Shown here: piece after piece, positions 7,346 to 16,080 of the stretch | How the letters are laid out: the number at the start of each line of letters is the position of its first letter | Numbering within the stretch: position 1 is the stretch's first letter | Source: Cytophagaceae bacterium | Lineage (GTDB): Bacteria; Bacteroidota; Bacteroidia; Cytophagales; Spirosomataceae | DNA: 64,000 nucleotides | Assembly (NCBI GenBank): GCA_016722655.1 | Contig: JADKIR010000004.1 | Span: 2,976,001 to 3,040,000 of the forward strand | Reading direction: 5' to 3' | Notes under the pieces: generated by a model | What the model was told of the DNA's origin: nothing | Database searches by the model: none | Seen by the model: only the letters and a program-made list of their open reading frames with translations | Made by a program: the position numbers and the translations under genes

Positions 7346-7678
7346 ATGGGCGTAACCAAAACTGATAATTATTTGCCGGAGCATAACGACATGGGCAATT
7401 TACTCAAGGCTTTAGCTCACCCTGCACGGGTGGCCATTCTTGAGTATCTCATGAATATTAATACTTGTATCTGCGGAGATATTGTAAAGGAGCTCAATCT
7501 GGCTCAACCGACAGTTTCGCAACATCTGAAAGAGATGAAGCAAGCCAGAATCATCAAAGGAACGGTAGAAGGTAACGCCATCTGTTACTGTCTCGATGAG
7601 GACACCCTAAAAAAGCTCAGAGATTATTTTGGGAGTGTTTTGAATATCCTTGAAGGGAAAAAGTTTGATTGTTGTTAA
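7346..7678 (+). CDS. arsR: ArsR-family repressor (second)
   Basis: A 110-residue ArsR/SmtB protein with ALAHPARVAILEYL at 22-35, the thiol sensor motif CICGD (C41, C43) and the DNA-reading helix QPTVSQHLKEMKQA at 54-67. It ends in CC, which may add metal ligands. It is only about 35-40% like the first ArsR by eye and sits in the opposite operon, so the two probably read different operators: this one the ATATTGCAATAT site before 6671. It follows the reductase by three bases, so it would be autoregulated with it. Confidence 0.85.
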   Translation: MGVTKTDNYLPEHNDMGNLLKALAHPARVAILEYLMNINTCICGDIVKELNLAQPTVSQHLKEMKQARIIKGTVEGNAICYCLDEDTLKKLRDYFGSVLNILEGKKFDCC

Positions 7679-7683
7679 TATTA

Positions 7684-7859
7684 AACCCAGATTACGCATT
7701 AGGAATTTATTCCAAAGAAATCTGAATCATGACTGCTTCGGTTCTCATTTTTCCGTCCTCAATGTGGTTTTTACCACATCTGCGGATGAAAAATTCCGAG
7801 CCTTGCATTCATTTTGTCGTATTTCTTTTCATAAAAAAGCCCAATGCGTAATCTGGGTT
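7684..7859. repeat. 176-bp palindromic element (MITE-like)
   Basis: Perfect 17-base terminal inverted arms, AACCCAGATTACGCATT at 7684-7700 and its complement at 7843-7859, enclose smaller hairpins. These include ATGTGGT-TTTT-ACCACAT near 7759-7776 and GGAAT-TT-ATTCC near 7702. It lies six bases after the second arsR and 18 before the ACR3 gene and holds no gene. It could be a non-autonomous mobile repeat or an RNA structure inside the operon. Confidence 0.6.
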
Positions 7860-7877
7860 AAAAAAAACTAAAATTGT

Positions 7878-8936
7878 ATGTCAGCCAATAATTGTGCACC
7901 GGTAGTGGAGCGGAAAAAGCTCGGATTTTTGGATCGATTCTTAACCTTATGGATATTCCTTGCCATGGGCATCGGTGTAGCGATCGGGCACTTTTATCCT
8001 GGGTCTTCTGATTTTATTAACTCTTTTTCCAGTGGTACGACCAACATCCCTTTGGCCATAGGATTGATATTGATGATGTACCCGCCTCTGGCAAAGGTAA
8101 AATATGAAAAAATGGGGGAGGTGTTTTCCAATGTGAAAGTGCTGGGTACTTCCCTCTTTCTCAACTGGATCGTGGGTCCCATCTTTATGTTTTTTCTGGC
8201 CATTACGTTTTTGGCCGATTATCCCGAATACATGATTGGCCTTATATTAATTGGTCTGGCACGATGCATTGCTATGGTGGTAGTATGGAACGACCTCGCC
8301 GAAGGCAACCGGGAGTATGCTGCCGGATTGATAGCCCTCAACAGTATCTTTCAGGTGTTACTCTACAGTGTTTATGCCTATATTTTTATTACCGTTTTGC
8401 CTCCTTATTTTGGGCTGACCGGACTTGAAGTCAACATCAGCATTGGCCAGATTGCCGAAAGCGTGGGCATTTATCTCGGCATCCCTTTCGCACTGGGATT
8501 GATTTCGAGATATATAATCCTCAAAACCAAAGGGGAAGAATGGTTCAATACACGTTTTGCTCCCATTATTTCTCCCATCACTTTAATTGCCCTATTATTT
8601 ACCATTGTGGTAATGTTTAGTCTCAAAGGCGAGCTTATCGTGCAGATTCCGATGGATGTGGTCAGAATCGCCATTCCACTAGTGATATATTTTGCGGTGA
8701 TGTTTGTGATGAGTTTAATGCTGGGCCGATATTTCGGTGCCGACTATTCCAAAAGCACCTCTATAGCCTTTACCGCCACAGGCAACAACTTTGAGCTGGC
8801 CATAGCTGTAGCTATCGGAGTTTTTGGGATCAATAGCGGTCAGGCATTCGCCGGGGTGATAGGCCCCCTGGTCGAAGTTCCCGCCCTCATAGCCCTGGTC
8901 AATCTTGCGTTTTGGTTTAGGAAGAAGTGGTATTAA
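7878..8936 (+). CDS. acr3: ACR3-family arsenite efflux transporter
   Basis: This 352-residue protein has about ten membrane helices and the ACR3 signature [18 protein letters not shown], with the essential Cys at 130. A second conserved segment, [17 protein letters not shown], lies near 290-306. ACR3 pumps export As(III), and sometimes Sb(III), driven by proton motive force. It is the effector of the rightward operon with the reductase and second ArsR. A 176-bp palindromic element separates it from arsR and may influence how strongly it is expressed. Confidence 0.92.
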   Translation: MSANNCAPVVERKKLGFLDRFLTLWIFLAMGIGVAIGHFYPGSSDFINSFSSGTTNIPLAIGLILMMYPPLAKVKYEKMGEVFSNVKVLGTSLFLNWIVGPIFMFFLAITFLADYPEYMIGLILIGLARCIAMVVVWNDLAEGNREYAAGLIALNSIFQVLLYSVYAYIFITVLPPYFGLTGLEVNISIGQIAESVGIYLGIPFALGLISRYIILKTKGEEWFNTRFAPIISPITLIALLFTIVVMFSLKGELIVQIPMDVVRIAIPLVIYFAVMFVMSLMLGRYFGADYSKSTSIAFTATGNNFELAIAVAIGVFGINSGQAFAGVIGPLVEVPALIALVNLAFWFRKKWY

Positions 8937-9287
8937 TTAAAATAAACTTTTTACAAATTAGGAAATAGATTTAGGGTAATTGAATTTAGCTTTTTAAGTG
9001 GTGATAGAGAAAAAATAAATTACTCTTTTCATTGAAAATGGTTAAGTTATATATTTTCAGATTTAATGGAAAAGTTGTTAAATAAATAATTTGATCTTCA
9101 ATGTAATTATTGGAAGTAATAAATTCTTTTTGATTAAAAAACTGAAAGGTTCTTCGCTTTATTCAATTCCTTACAAGGCCCATTGGATTCAGGTACCAGG
9201 TTGTTTACGGGTTTAATACTTTTCAAATAGGTAAACATGGTGTTAGTTGCTTTGTCAAAATTCAGGAAGTAGAAGAAGATAGTTTTT

Positions 9288-9318
9288 AAAACCCTCATTA
9301 GATCAATGGGGGTTTTTT
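9288..9318 (+). terminator. Intrinsic terminator
   Basis: Arms 9288-9299 and 9305-9316 pair over 12 bases with one G-T wobble around a five-base loop and end in six T. It lies 350 bases beyond acr3 with no nearby gene end, so it may end the ars transcript or an unrecognised short RNA. Confidence 0.6.
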
Positions 9319-9571
9319 AGTTTATAGTTATTAAAGTGATATCATATTTTTGAAATAAATTATTTATGGTGGTTTCTGAAACACTTACTTTTTATTTTTA
9401 TTAAATTCAATACATATATATAGGTAAAAAATTAATCAAAAATTTTCCATACAATGATGCCTTTTTGGTTAATCCTAATTTAATTTCTTCCATTTTTAAC
9501 ATTTGGCATTCATAATATAATGGAATATTTTCCATATTATGGAAGGAATTAGTACTGTGCCAAAATATGGA

Positions 9572-9589
9572 AATTGACATAAGTCAATT
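9572..9589. promoter_or_regulatory. Palindrome upstream of the surface-protein operon
   Basis: AATTGAC-ATAA-GTCAATT is a perfect 7+4+7 inverted repeat. Just upstream (9520-9575) the hexamer-like motif TGGAA/TTCCA recurs in both directions. The cluster lies about 170 bases before the first gene of the operon and could be a regulator-binding region. Confidence 0.35.
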
Positions 9590-9762
9590 GTATTTTTTTT
9601 GAATGAATAATGTAAAGTATTGATAAACAGTAATTTGTTAAATTTTTTTTGAGGAAATATCAAATTTCGGCATGATTGTTGTATCCATTCAATCAGTGAT
9701 AATCTAAATGGAGCTGTGTTGAGTGACACATTTCCTAATAAAAAAAACAAATTTAAAAAAAA

Positions 9763-10326
9763 ATGAAAAATTTAAAGAGAATTGCCATTGTGGCTTTGTT
9801 TGCGATCAGCGGTTTTGGTGCTACTGCACAAGACACACAAACTGACAACCATGTAATAACTGTAGTTGTTCCTAGTGTTGCCCTTTTAGACCTTGAAAGT
9901 AGTACTGGTAAAAACTTTACTGCGTCATTTGTACAGCCTACTCCCCTTGAGGCAGGACAGAAAATCAACGCTCCTTCTGATAACTCAGCTGTATGGTTGA
10001 ACTATTCTTCTATACTTCCTGCATCAGGTGTACTTTCTCGTCGTGTTGATGTTAAAGTGGGTGCTGTTGTTCCTGGTGTTTCTATTTCAGTTGTTGCCGG
10101 TACAGCTACTACAGGTGCTGGTACCAAAGGTACACCTACCTCGGCTGTTACACTTACTGCTACTGACCAACCTATCATCAATGGTATCGGAAGTGCTTTC
10201 ACTGCAACTGGTGCTAGCAATGGACACCAATTGACTTATTCTTTCGCTGCAGCTGATGCTAACTATTCAGCTTTGAAAGCCGGTAGTACTGCAGTAACTG
10301 TTACTTATACGCTTGTTGATAACTAA
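9763..10326 (+). CDS. Secreted beta-protein, candidate major fibre subunit
   Basis: The 187-residue product has a signal peptide (1-22, ending ATAQ). The mature part is Val/Thr/Ala/Ser-rich and beta-strand-rich, without Cys. Landmarks are the opening VITVVVPSVALLDLES, a VWLNYSS motif near 76-82, and the ending VTVTYTLVDN. The gene at 13919 shares all three and the one at 14443 shares the ending. This size, composition and ending recall pilin-type or WxL-like subunits, but I cannot assign a family. A strong terminator directly follows, which suggests it is made in larger amounts than the downstream genes, as expected for a main structural subunit. Confidence 0.6.
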   Translation: MKNLKRIAIVALFAISGFGATAQDTQTDNHVITVVVPSVALLDLESSTGKNFTASFVQPTPLEAGQKINAPSDNSAVWLNYSSILPASGVLSRRVDVKVGAVVPGVSISVVAGTATTGAGTKGTPTSAVTLTATDQPIINGIGSAFTATGASNGHQLTYSFAAADANYSALKAGSTAVTVTYTLVDN

Positions 10327-10342
10327 GATTATTGAATATCCT

Positions 10343-10381
10343 AGCCGGATAAGTATTTAAAAAGCTTATCCGGCTTTTTTT
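10343..10381 (+). terminator. Strong terminator inside the surface operon
   Basis: AGCCGGATAAG (10343-10353) and CTTATCCGGCT (10365-10375) form a perfect 11-base stem followed by a run of seven T. It separates the first subunit gene from the chaperone-like gene and would limit read-through to the rest of the operon. Confidence 0.85.
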
Positions 10382-10397
10382 AAATCAAAGCTTTCCA

Positions 10398-11177
10398 ATG
10401 AAAAATCTACTAAAAGTTTTTATTCTTCTAAGTCTTTCAATTTCATCTTTTGGTGCGGTGGTCATCACCAACGGTCTTACCCAAACCCATGCAATCATGT
10501 CGGGTCAAAAGATTACCGGAAAAATTGAAATGAAAAACGAATCATCGAAACCCGCCCGGATTTTGATTTACAAGCAAGATTTATCAAGTTATTGCGATAA
10601 GAATTTTAATTACGGAAAATCCGGTTCTGAAGCATATTCATTGGAAAAATATCTAAAAGCTGTTGTTGATGAAAAAATACTAGCTCCGATGGAACAATAC
10701 GTACTTTTTTATTCAATCGACTTGACAAACACAACGCTACAGGATGGTTCTTATTGGTCTGTTTTGATGATCGAAGGAGCTGAACCCGTGAAAGAAGAGC
10801 AATCACAAGGTATGATTATCAACTCAGTGGTTAGATACGCTATTCAGATTATTGCAGACGTGGGTCCGGTAAAAAGCCCCAAGCTGTTATTCGAAAATAT
10901 CGAATTAAAGGACAGGGAAGATGCTGTGAAAGTTTTGACTTTCAAAATGAAAAATGAAGGAATATATTCTTCAAAAACCAAAATCCTCGTAGAGATTTAC
11001 AACGAAAACGGTAAGAAAATTAAAACTATCGAAGGACTAACAAAGCGTGTTTATCCGGGCCAATGCAACGATTTTGAAATAGAATTAAGAGAAGTACCCG
11101 GAGGTAAATATGATGGTATAATTGTTGCAGATAATGGTAAAGACCTGTTCGGTGCAAATGTGTCTCTGGAATTTTAG
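10398..11177 (+). CDS. Secreted two-domain Ig-like protein, chaperone-like
   Basis: The 259-residue product has a signal peptide (1-19) and appears to consist of two beta-sandwich domains. The first (about 20-150) includes IEMKNESSKPARILIYKQD and LAPMEQYVLFYSIDL. The connecting strand RYAIQIIADVG is followed by a second domain (about 160-259) with TFKMKNEGIYSS and EIELREVPGGKYDG. The order resembles PapD-type pilus chaperones, where a donor strand and an inter-domain strand act on subunits; it also recalls the DUF916/DUF3324 proteins paired with WxL proteins in Firmicutes. Neither match is certain. Its place between subunit and barrel genes supports a chaperone or stalk role. Confidence 0.5.
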   Translation: MKNLLKVFILLSLSISSFGAVVITNGLTQTHAIMSGQKITGKIEMKNESSKPARILIYKQDLSSYCDKNFNYGKSGSEAYSLEKYLKAVVDEKILAPMEQYVLFYSIDLTNTTLQDGSYWSVLMIEGAEPVKEEQSQGMIINSVVRYAIQIIADVGPVKSPKLLFENIELKDREDAVKVLTFKMKNEGIYSSKTKILVEIYNENGKKIKTIEGLTKRVYPGQCNDFEIELREVPGGKYDGIIVADNGKDLFGANVSLEF

Positions 11178-11213
11178 AAACCTACATAAAAACGATTAAT
11201 CAATCCAAAATAC

Positions 11214-13922
11214 TTGAGGAAATTAATATACATAGCATTTTTTTTCATCAAGCTGACTGTCATCGCTCAAAGGCAACCTCAGCCTAAAGTTGTATTGGCT
11301 GATTTTCCGTCTAAAATCAAACCAGGACACCTGGTAACACTGTTTTTTAATACTGAGTTTAAAAAAGAAGATGGAATTACGGTAGAGTTGTACCGTCCTG
11401 AAAAATGGCAACTTATCCTTACAAAGGAAATCGAAACCACCGACAAGAATCTTAAATATATTGTAACTTTCTCAACTGATAAATTTTCAAATTCAGGGAA
11501 GTACAAGATCAGGGTTAATTTTATGAAACAAGGAAAGATCTTTGTTTCCAGGCCCATGACTATCGAAATCGAAGAAATCAGAAGTATTAATTTGACAACT
11601 CTAAACAGACCAGAGTATGTCAAAAGTGGCGATACACTTTCTGTTGATTTTCTTCTGGAAAATTTCGGGAATCAGGAAGAAACCATTTTTTTGTCTTCAA
11701 ACAGGGGATGGATTGAATCTGGTGACAGCATTAAGCTAGCTCCCAATTCCCAAATGGTAATCAATTCAAAACAGGTAGTGCCAGAAACCAAGGAAAACTA
11801 TTGGATTACTTCAAGTGATGTTCAGGCACAAGTCAAGGGCAGTGAATCTGTTGTAGTTCAGTCGGTAAGTGTGCCTGTCTTTAGCAATTCTATTAATAAA
11901 GTTGATAAATACCATCGCCTTCCTACTCAAATGGGTGTTAATTATTTGTATTTCACACTTGATGGTAAGCCTCAGGCTGCAGTACAATACGTGGCTACGG
12001 GTTCGGGATTTATTGATATGAAAGAAAAACACGGTTTTGATTTTCAAATCAGAGGTCCCAATAATCTGGACTTACCTCAAATTGGTAGTTATGATCAATA
12101 TTCTTTGGAATATAATTATAAAAAACAAACCAAAATATTGGTTGGAGATTTTAACAATCAGGTTAGCAATCTTACAGAATTTAGCCGGTTTGGAAGAGGA
12201 TTAGCTTTTGAACAGAAAATTGGAAAATACGAGTTCAGAACATTTTACCAGAATGCTCGTTTCTTTAATGAACAAAAAAACTCTCTGGGGGGTGGCTTGA
12301 AATATAATTTTTCTGAAAAATGGACTTTTGGTTTAAATTTTACCAATAAAGGTTTAATTAAAAAAACCATAGAATTCAGAACCAATCTGTTTGGAATAAA
12401 CTCCGAGTTTGAAAATTCTAAAGGAAAAATCACCTCGGAAGTAGCATTAAGTAACGCACAGGGTAAAACGGATTTTGGTATTTATAACAGATTTAACTAC
12501 CAGTTTTCAAAATTGACAATCAATAGTGAAACAGTTTTGGCTGGTAAAAATTTCCACGGTTTTTATAACAATAGCCGATTGTTTATCAATAGTTTGAACT
12601 ATCAATTCAGCCGTAAGTTTGGTGTAGGGGTTAATTCAAATTTCACTTTGATAAACCCGGCTTATGATCTCCTGATGTATTCAACTGCTCCTTTTAGCAG
12701 GTCAACTACTGTGTTTGTGAGTTGGTTTCCCAATTCCAAACAAATGTTGTTTCTTAATTTAACCAACCAGGAGCGTGAAGATCGTCGTCAGCCATCCACT
12801 TTTCATTATACCGAAGATTTCCTAAATCTATCATATACTTTTAATGGGGATAAAATTTCACTCTTTACCCAATCCAGATATGGAAATGCAAAAAACCTTC
12901 TGGCTGAAGATTCGCAGAATTCCGGCAAATCGATCAGTTATTTAGCTCAACCTATGGTTAGAGTTATGCCGTCTGTTTGGATTGGAGGGTATTTTGAACA
13001 TCAGATTACTTCTAAATATAATTTGCAAAATAAAGTTGAAAACCTGTATTATTATGGAGGTAATGCAAGGGTTAATTTGAAGAGTTATGTGAACCTTAAT
13101 TTTACATACAGGAATAATTTTGCACCTGATGAATTTTTCCAAAAGAAAAGTTTTATGGATGCTTCGCTCGAATTTGACTTTAAAAGGCACAATCTCAGCC
13201 TGGTTTCGGGGAAAGCATTTATTCCAGGGGTAGAATTCAGCAATCAGAATACTAGTTATTTTTCTGTAAGATATGTGCTTAAACTGAATATTCCTACTGT
13301 AAAAAATCGAAGTATTGGTCATGTAAAAGGTAGGTTATTGGGATATAATACTTCCGGAAATAACTTAGGAGGTTTGTTGATTCAGATGGGGCAATACAGA
13401 TCATTGACTGACGAAAATGGAAATTTTGCTTTTAATAATATTTTGCCTGATAAATACCATATTGCGATTGTTCCAAACGAAAAGCTGATAGGGATGATGC
13501 CAGAAAGGAATGATGTTTTGGATGTTTTGGTAAAAGAAGATTCAACACATTTAGTAAATGTTTCATTTGTGAAAACTGGTGGCGTTGTAGGTAAAGTAAA
13601 TATTGAACTTGACGAAAGAGATCAAACCATAAATAAAGAAAAGAATTTACCGGTGGTTCTTCTTAAACTTGAAAATGAAATCGAATCTTTTGTTACAAGA
13701 ATAAATGCAGACAATGAGTTCTCTTTTAAAGAAATAAAACCTGGTCAATGGAAAATCAGAGTAATATTAACAGGAAATTCTGAAGGCTTTGAAGTATCAG
13801 AAGAGGAAAAAATCATTAATATTGAATCTGGTAAAATATCGACAACCGAATTTTTAGTAAAACAAAACGAAAGAAAAATTTTCTTTTCAAACAAAGAGTT
13901 TAAGTTAAGTGTAAAAAAATGA
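11214..13922 (+). CDS. Outer-membrane beta-barrel protein, usher-like
   Basis: This 902-residue protein starts at TTG and has a signal peptide (1-19, ending VIAQ). Residues 20-230 look like two periplasmic beta-sandwich domains. About 235-695 is a long run of alternating amphipathic strands rich in Tyr, Phe and Asn, as in outer-membrane barrels, with VGDFNNQ and SRFGRGLAF near 310-328. About 703-765 resembles a carboxypeptidase regulatory-like domain (YRSLTDENGNFAFNNILPD), and a final beta domain ends at 902. Beta domains flanking a large barrel, between chaperone-like and subunit-like genes, suggest an usher analogue, but classical usher motifs are not clear. Its stop overlaps the next ATG. 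Confidence 0.55.
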   Translation: MRKLIYIAFFFIKLTVIAQRQPQPKVVLADFPSKIKPGHLVTLFFNTEFKKEDGITVELYRPEKWQLILTKEIETTDKNLKYIVTFSTDKFSNSGKYKIRVNFMKQGKIFVSRPMTIEIEEIRSINLTTLNRPEYVKSGDTLSVDFLLENFGNQEETIFLSSNRGWIESGDSIKLAPNSQMVINSKQVVPETKENYWITSSDVQAQVKGSESVVVQSVSVPVFSNSINKVDKYHRLPTQMGVNYLYFTLDGKPQAAVQYVATGSGFIDMKEKHGFDFQIRGPNNLDLPQIGSYDQYSLEYNYKKQTKILVGDFNNQVSNLTEFSRFGRGLAFEQKIGKYEFRTFYQNARFFNEQKNSLGGGLKYNFSEKWTFGLNFTNKGLIKKTIEFRTNLFGINSEFENSKGKITSEVALSNAQGKTDFGIYNRFNYQFSKLTINSETVLAGKNFHGFYNNSRLFINSLNYQFSRKFGVGVNSNFTLINPAYDLLMYSTAPFSRSTTVFVSWFPNSKQMLFLNLTNQEREDRRQPSTFHYTEDFLNLSYTFNGDKISLFTQSRYGNAKNLLAEDSQNSGKSISYLAQPMVRVMPSVWIGGYFEHQITSKYNLQNKVENLYYYGGNARVNLKSYVNLNFTYRNNFAPDEFFQKKSFMDASLEFDFKRHNLSLVSGKAFIPGVEFSNQNTSYFSVRYVLKLNIPTVKNRSIGHVKGRLLGYNTSGNNLGGLLIQMGQYRSLTDENGNFAFNNILPDKYHIAIVPNEKLIGMMPERNDVLDVLVKEDSTHLVNVSFVKTGGVVGKVNIELDERDQTINKEKNLPVVLLKLENEIESFVTRINADNEFSFKEIKPGQWKIRVILTGNSEGFEVSEEEKIINIESGKISTTEFLVKQNERKIFFSNKEFKLSVKK

Positions 13923-14443
13923 GGATATTAGTTATATTATTGTTCATTACTAATATCGCCTTCGGACAAGCAACATTGTCGGTTGGGGTCAACTTTACAT
14001 TGCCTAGTGTTTCGTTATTGGATATCGCACCTGACCGTTCGACTTTTTCTTTGAGCTTTAACGCCCCAACTGAAGCAGGGAATCAAATAACAACTACTTC
14101 AACAAATAATACCAAATGGTTAAACTTTACTTCAGCAGTTCCACCCTCAGTTACCCGAAAAATCACTGCGAGTATATCGGGTGCTATGCCCGGTGGAGTA
14201 AATCTTAACCTTGCAGTTGCTTCTGTTTCAGGAGCCGGGGCTGGTACAAGAGGCACCTCAGCTGGTACTGTCGTATTGTCCAATTCCCCTCAGGCCATTG
14301 TAAATAATATAGGCGGGGCTTATACAGGCAATGGGGCGAATAATGGTTATATGTTAACATTTACTTTAGGTATTGGGAATTTTTCATTGCTTCGAAACCA
14401 GACATCAAATGTTACAATAGTTTACACTTTGGTAGATAACTGA
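13919..14443 (+). CDS. Secreted beta-protein, candidate minor fibre subunit
   Basis: This 174-residue paralogue of the protein at 9763 has a signal peptide (1-17, ending AFGQ), the opening FTLPSVSLLDIAPD, a KWLNFTS motif matching VWLNYSS, and the same ending VTIVYTLVDN. The middle region has the shared pattern of IGG, TGNG and NNGYML. It overlaps the barrel gene by four bases (ATGA) and the next gene by one base (TGATG), so the three are translationally coupled. Low-copy production relative to the first subunit is likely because of the terminator at 10343. Confidence 0.6.
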   Translation: MRILVILLFITNIAFGQATLSVGVNFTLPSVSLLDIAPDRSTFSLSFNAPTEAGNQITTTSTNNTKWLNFTSAVPPSVTRKITASISGAMPGGVNLNLAVASVSGAGAGTRGTSAGTVVLSNSPQAIVNNIGGAYTGNGANNGYMLTFTLGIGNFSLLRNQTSNVTIVYTLVDN

Positions 14444-14919
14444 TGAAAAACAGTCTGACAATTATTTTCATTTTGTTTTTTGGCTTCAGTATGGGTCAAA
14501 GTATTACAGTGAGCTCTGGATGGTCAGCCTCAGTTTTAGCCAGTACTTATACCGAGGCCGGAAGTAATTACACTGCAACTGTTTCGAGTGCCACAAGTCA
14601 ATCTCTGGTATCAATTTCCGGATTCCCAATAAATTCTTCATATACCGTTAGAATTCACAAAACAGACATTGACTGGAATGCTTCTCTATTATTGGCAGCA
14701 AGAAGGCGTACAACAGGAACAGGTGGCTCAACGGGTACTATTTTAGGTACTACTTCTTATATTACACTTTCTAGTACACCCCAGACCTTATATTATGGTA
14801 ATGTTGGCAATTCTACAGGTAGAAGTAATGTAGGCGTTCAATACAGAATTTCCGGAAGGTCAGTTCTGTTGCCGGCCAAGCCTTATCAAACCACAGTGGT
14901 TTATACCGTATCAAACTAG
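14443..14919 (+). CDS. Secreted beta-protein, candidate tip subunit
   Basis: The 158-residue product has a signal peptide (1-18, ending SMGQ) and a Ser/Thr-rich beta body. Its C-terminal half follows the paralogues at 9763 and 13919 (ITLSSTPQTLYYGNVG, then VGVQYRISG and the end TTVVYTVSN). Its N-terminal half differs: the WLN motif is absent, replaced by WSASVLASTYTEAG and a basic ARRR stretch. A divergent last subunit in a coupled operon is typical of tip or adhesin positions in fibre systems; that is inference. Confidence 0.5.
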   Translation: MKNSLTIIFILFFGFSMGQSITVSSGWSASVLASTYTEAGSNYTATVSSATSQSLVSISGFPINSSYTVRIHKTDIDWNASLLLAARRRTTGTGGSTGTILGTTSYITLSSTPQTLYYGNVGNSTGRSNVGVQYRISGRSVLLPAKPYQTTVVYTVSN

Positions 14920-14922
14920 AAT

Positions 14923-15990
14923 TTACAACCTGACTACTTCTCCTGTTCTCACTGATTCATCGCAAGCAAATGCAATCTTAAGGCTATTTACAGCATCATC
15001 GATATGATCACTGAGGTCAGTATTATTTTTTATGGCATTCAGAAAAAATTCTTGTTCCCTTCGGCAAAGTTCATTGTGGTCAGGTTCATCCTTAAAGTCA
15101 ATCCATTCGTCTTTTTTTGTGAAATTATTGGCAGCGTCAATATCGGAATAATGGATTTTTAATGACTCTGTTTTGGTGTGAGAATCCACATTGTCAGAGT
15201 TACCGGCCTTACCGGCATCTTTAGCCACAATAGATACACAGCCTTTTGGGCCTATTACATCTTTTACAAAAAATGCAGTTTCACTTATCATTGGTCCCCA
15301 ACCGGCTTCATACCAGCCTACAGATCCGTCTTCAAATCTAATTTGTAGCTGACCATAGTTGTACTTATCTGCCGGAATCTCATCGGTCATTCGGGCTCCA
15401 ATAGCACTTACCCACACAGGTTTTGAACGGGTCATCTGGCACATGACATCAATATAATGCACGCCACAATCAACTATTGGGCTGAGGCTTTTCATCAGAT
15501 TTTTATGCACATCCCACATGATGCCGTGACTTTGCTGATTGAGATTCATTCTCATTACCAATGGTTTACCTAACTGCTGAGCCACTTCTACGAATTTCTC
15601 CCAAGAAGGATGAACTCTAAGGATATACCCAATTACCAATTTTCTGTCGTATTTTTTGGCGGCAGCAGCTACTTTTTCAGCCCCGGCTACGGTATCTGCA
15701 AGTGGTTTTTCAATAAAAACATGGCATCCTGCTTCCAGAGCTGCCAGAGCATAGGCTTCATGGGTATCAGGGTAGGTATTAATACTAACGGTATCAGGTT
15801 TAGTAACTTTTAAAGCTTCATAATAGTCGTTAAATAACTCATGACCGCCACCAAGTTTTTCATCAAGGCGGTTTTTACTATTTCCGGTTGACACAATTCC
15901 ACAGATTTCAAATTCCGGCATATTATGATAAGCCAGTGCATGGGAAGAACCCATATTACCACATCCCACAACCAGTACCCTAATCTTCAT
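14923..15990 (-). CDS. Gfo/Idh/MocA-family oxidoreductase
   Basis: The 355-residue product begins with a Rossmann fold bearing VGCGNMGSSHA (residues 8-18) and has the family EKPLA motif near 98-102, which positions the catalytic Lys for the nicotinamide. A beta-sheet substrate domain follows with HYIDVMCQM as the likely catalytic His region. These enzymes oxidise or reduce sugars, inositols and related alcohols using NAD(P). The substrate is not predictable here. It converges on the surface operon with only three bases between stops and has no operon partners. Confidence 0.85.
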   Translation of the reverse strand: MKIRVLVVGCGNMGSSHALAYHNMPEFEICGIVSTGNSKNRLDEKLGGGHELFNDYYEALKVTKPDTVSINTYPDTHEAYALAALEAGCHVFIEKPLADTVAGAEKVAAAAKKYDRKLVIGYILRVHPSWEKFVEVAQQLGKPLVMRMNLNQQSHGIMWDVHKNLMKSLSPIVDCGVHYIDVMCQMTRSKPVWVSAIGARMTDEIPADKYNYGQLQIRFEDGSVGWYEAGWGPMISETAFFVKDVIGPKGCVSIVAKDAGKAGNSDNVDSHTKTESLKIHYSDIDAANNFTKKDEWIDFKDEPDHNELCRREQEFFLNAIKNNTDLSDHIDDAVNSLKIAFACDESVRTGEVVRL

Positions 15991-16036
15991 TTATATTTTA
16001 TTTAAGGAATAAATTAATAGAAGCAAAAATAAAAAC

Positions 16037-16064
16037 AAAAAGCCCGAGTTTCCCCGGGCTTTTT
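16037..16064 (-). terminator. Terminator of the Lys/Thr-repeat gene
   Basis: AAAAAGCCCG and CGGGCTTTTT pair perfectly (16037-16046 with 16055-16064). Read on the minus strand the stem is followed by TTTTTG, about 17 bases beyond the stop of the gene at 16081. Confidence 0.8.
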
Positions 16065-16080
16065 AAAATATTTTAAAAAA

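Larger units (their letters stand above)
8937..9762. other. 826-base intergenic region
   Basis: This AT-rich gap has no convincing gene. It contains a terminator at 9288-9318, short palindromes at 9520-9590 and the presumed promoter region of the following surface-protein operon. A 40-codon fragment near 9110-9215 with no start or homology that I can name may be a gene relic. Confidence 0.4.

Noticed and set aside
9110..9215. 40-codon open stretch in the intergenic region after acr3
   Set aside because: It has no convincing start and no recognised motif; at most a gene relic.
9496..9750. 84-codon minus-strand frame upstream of the surface operon
   Set aside because: It is AT-rich, lies over the likely promoter region and shows no signal peptide or domain.
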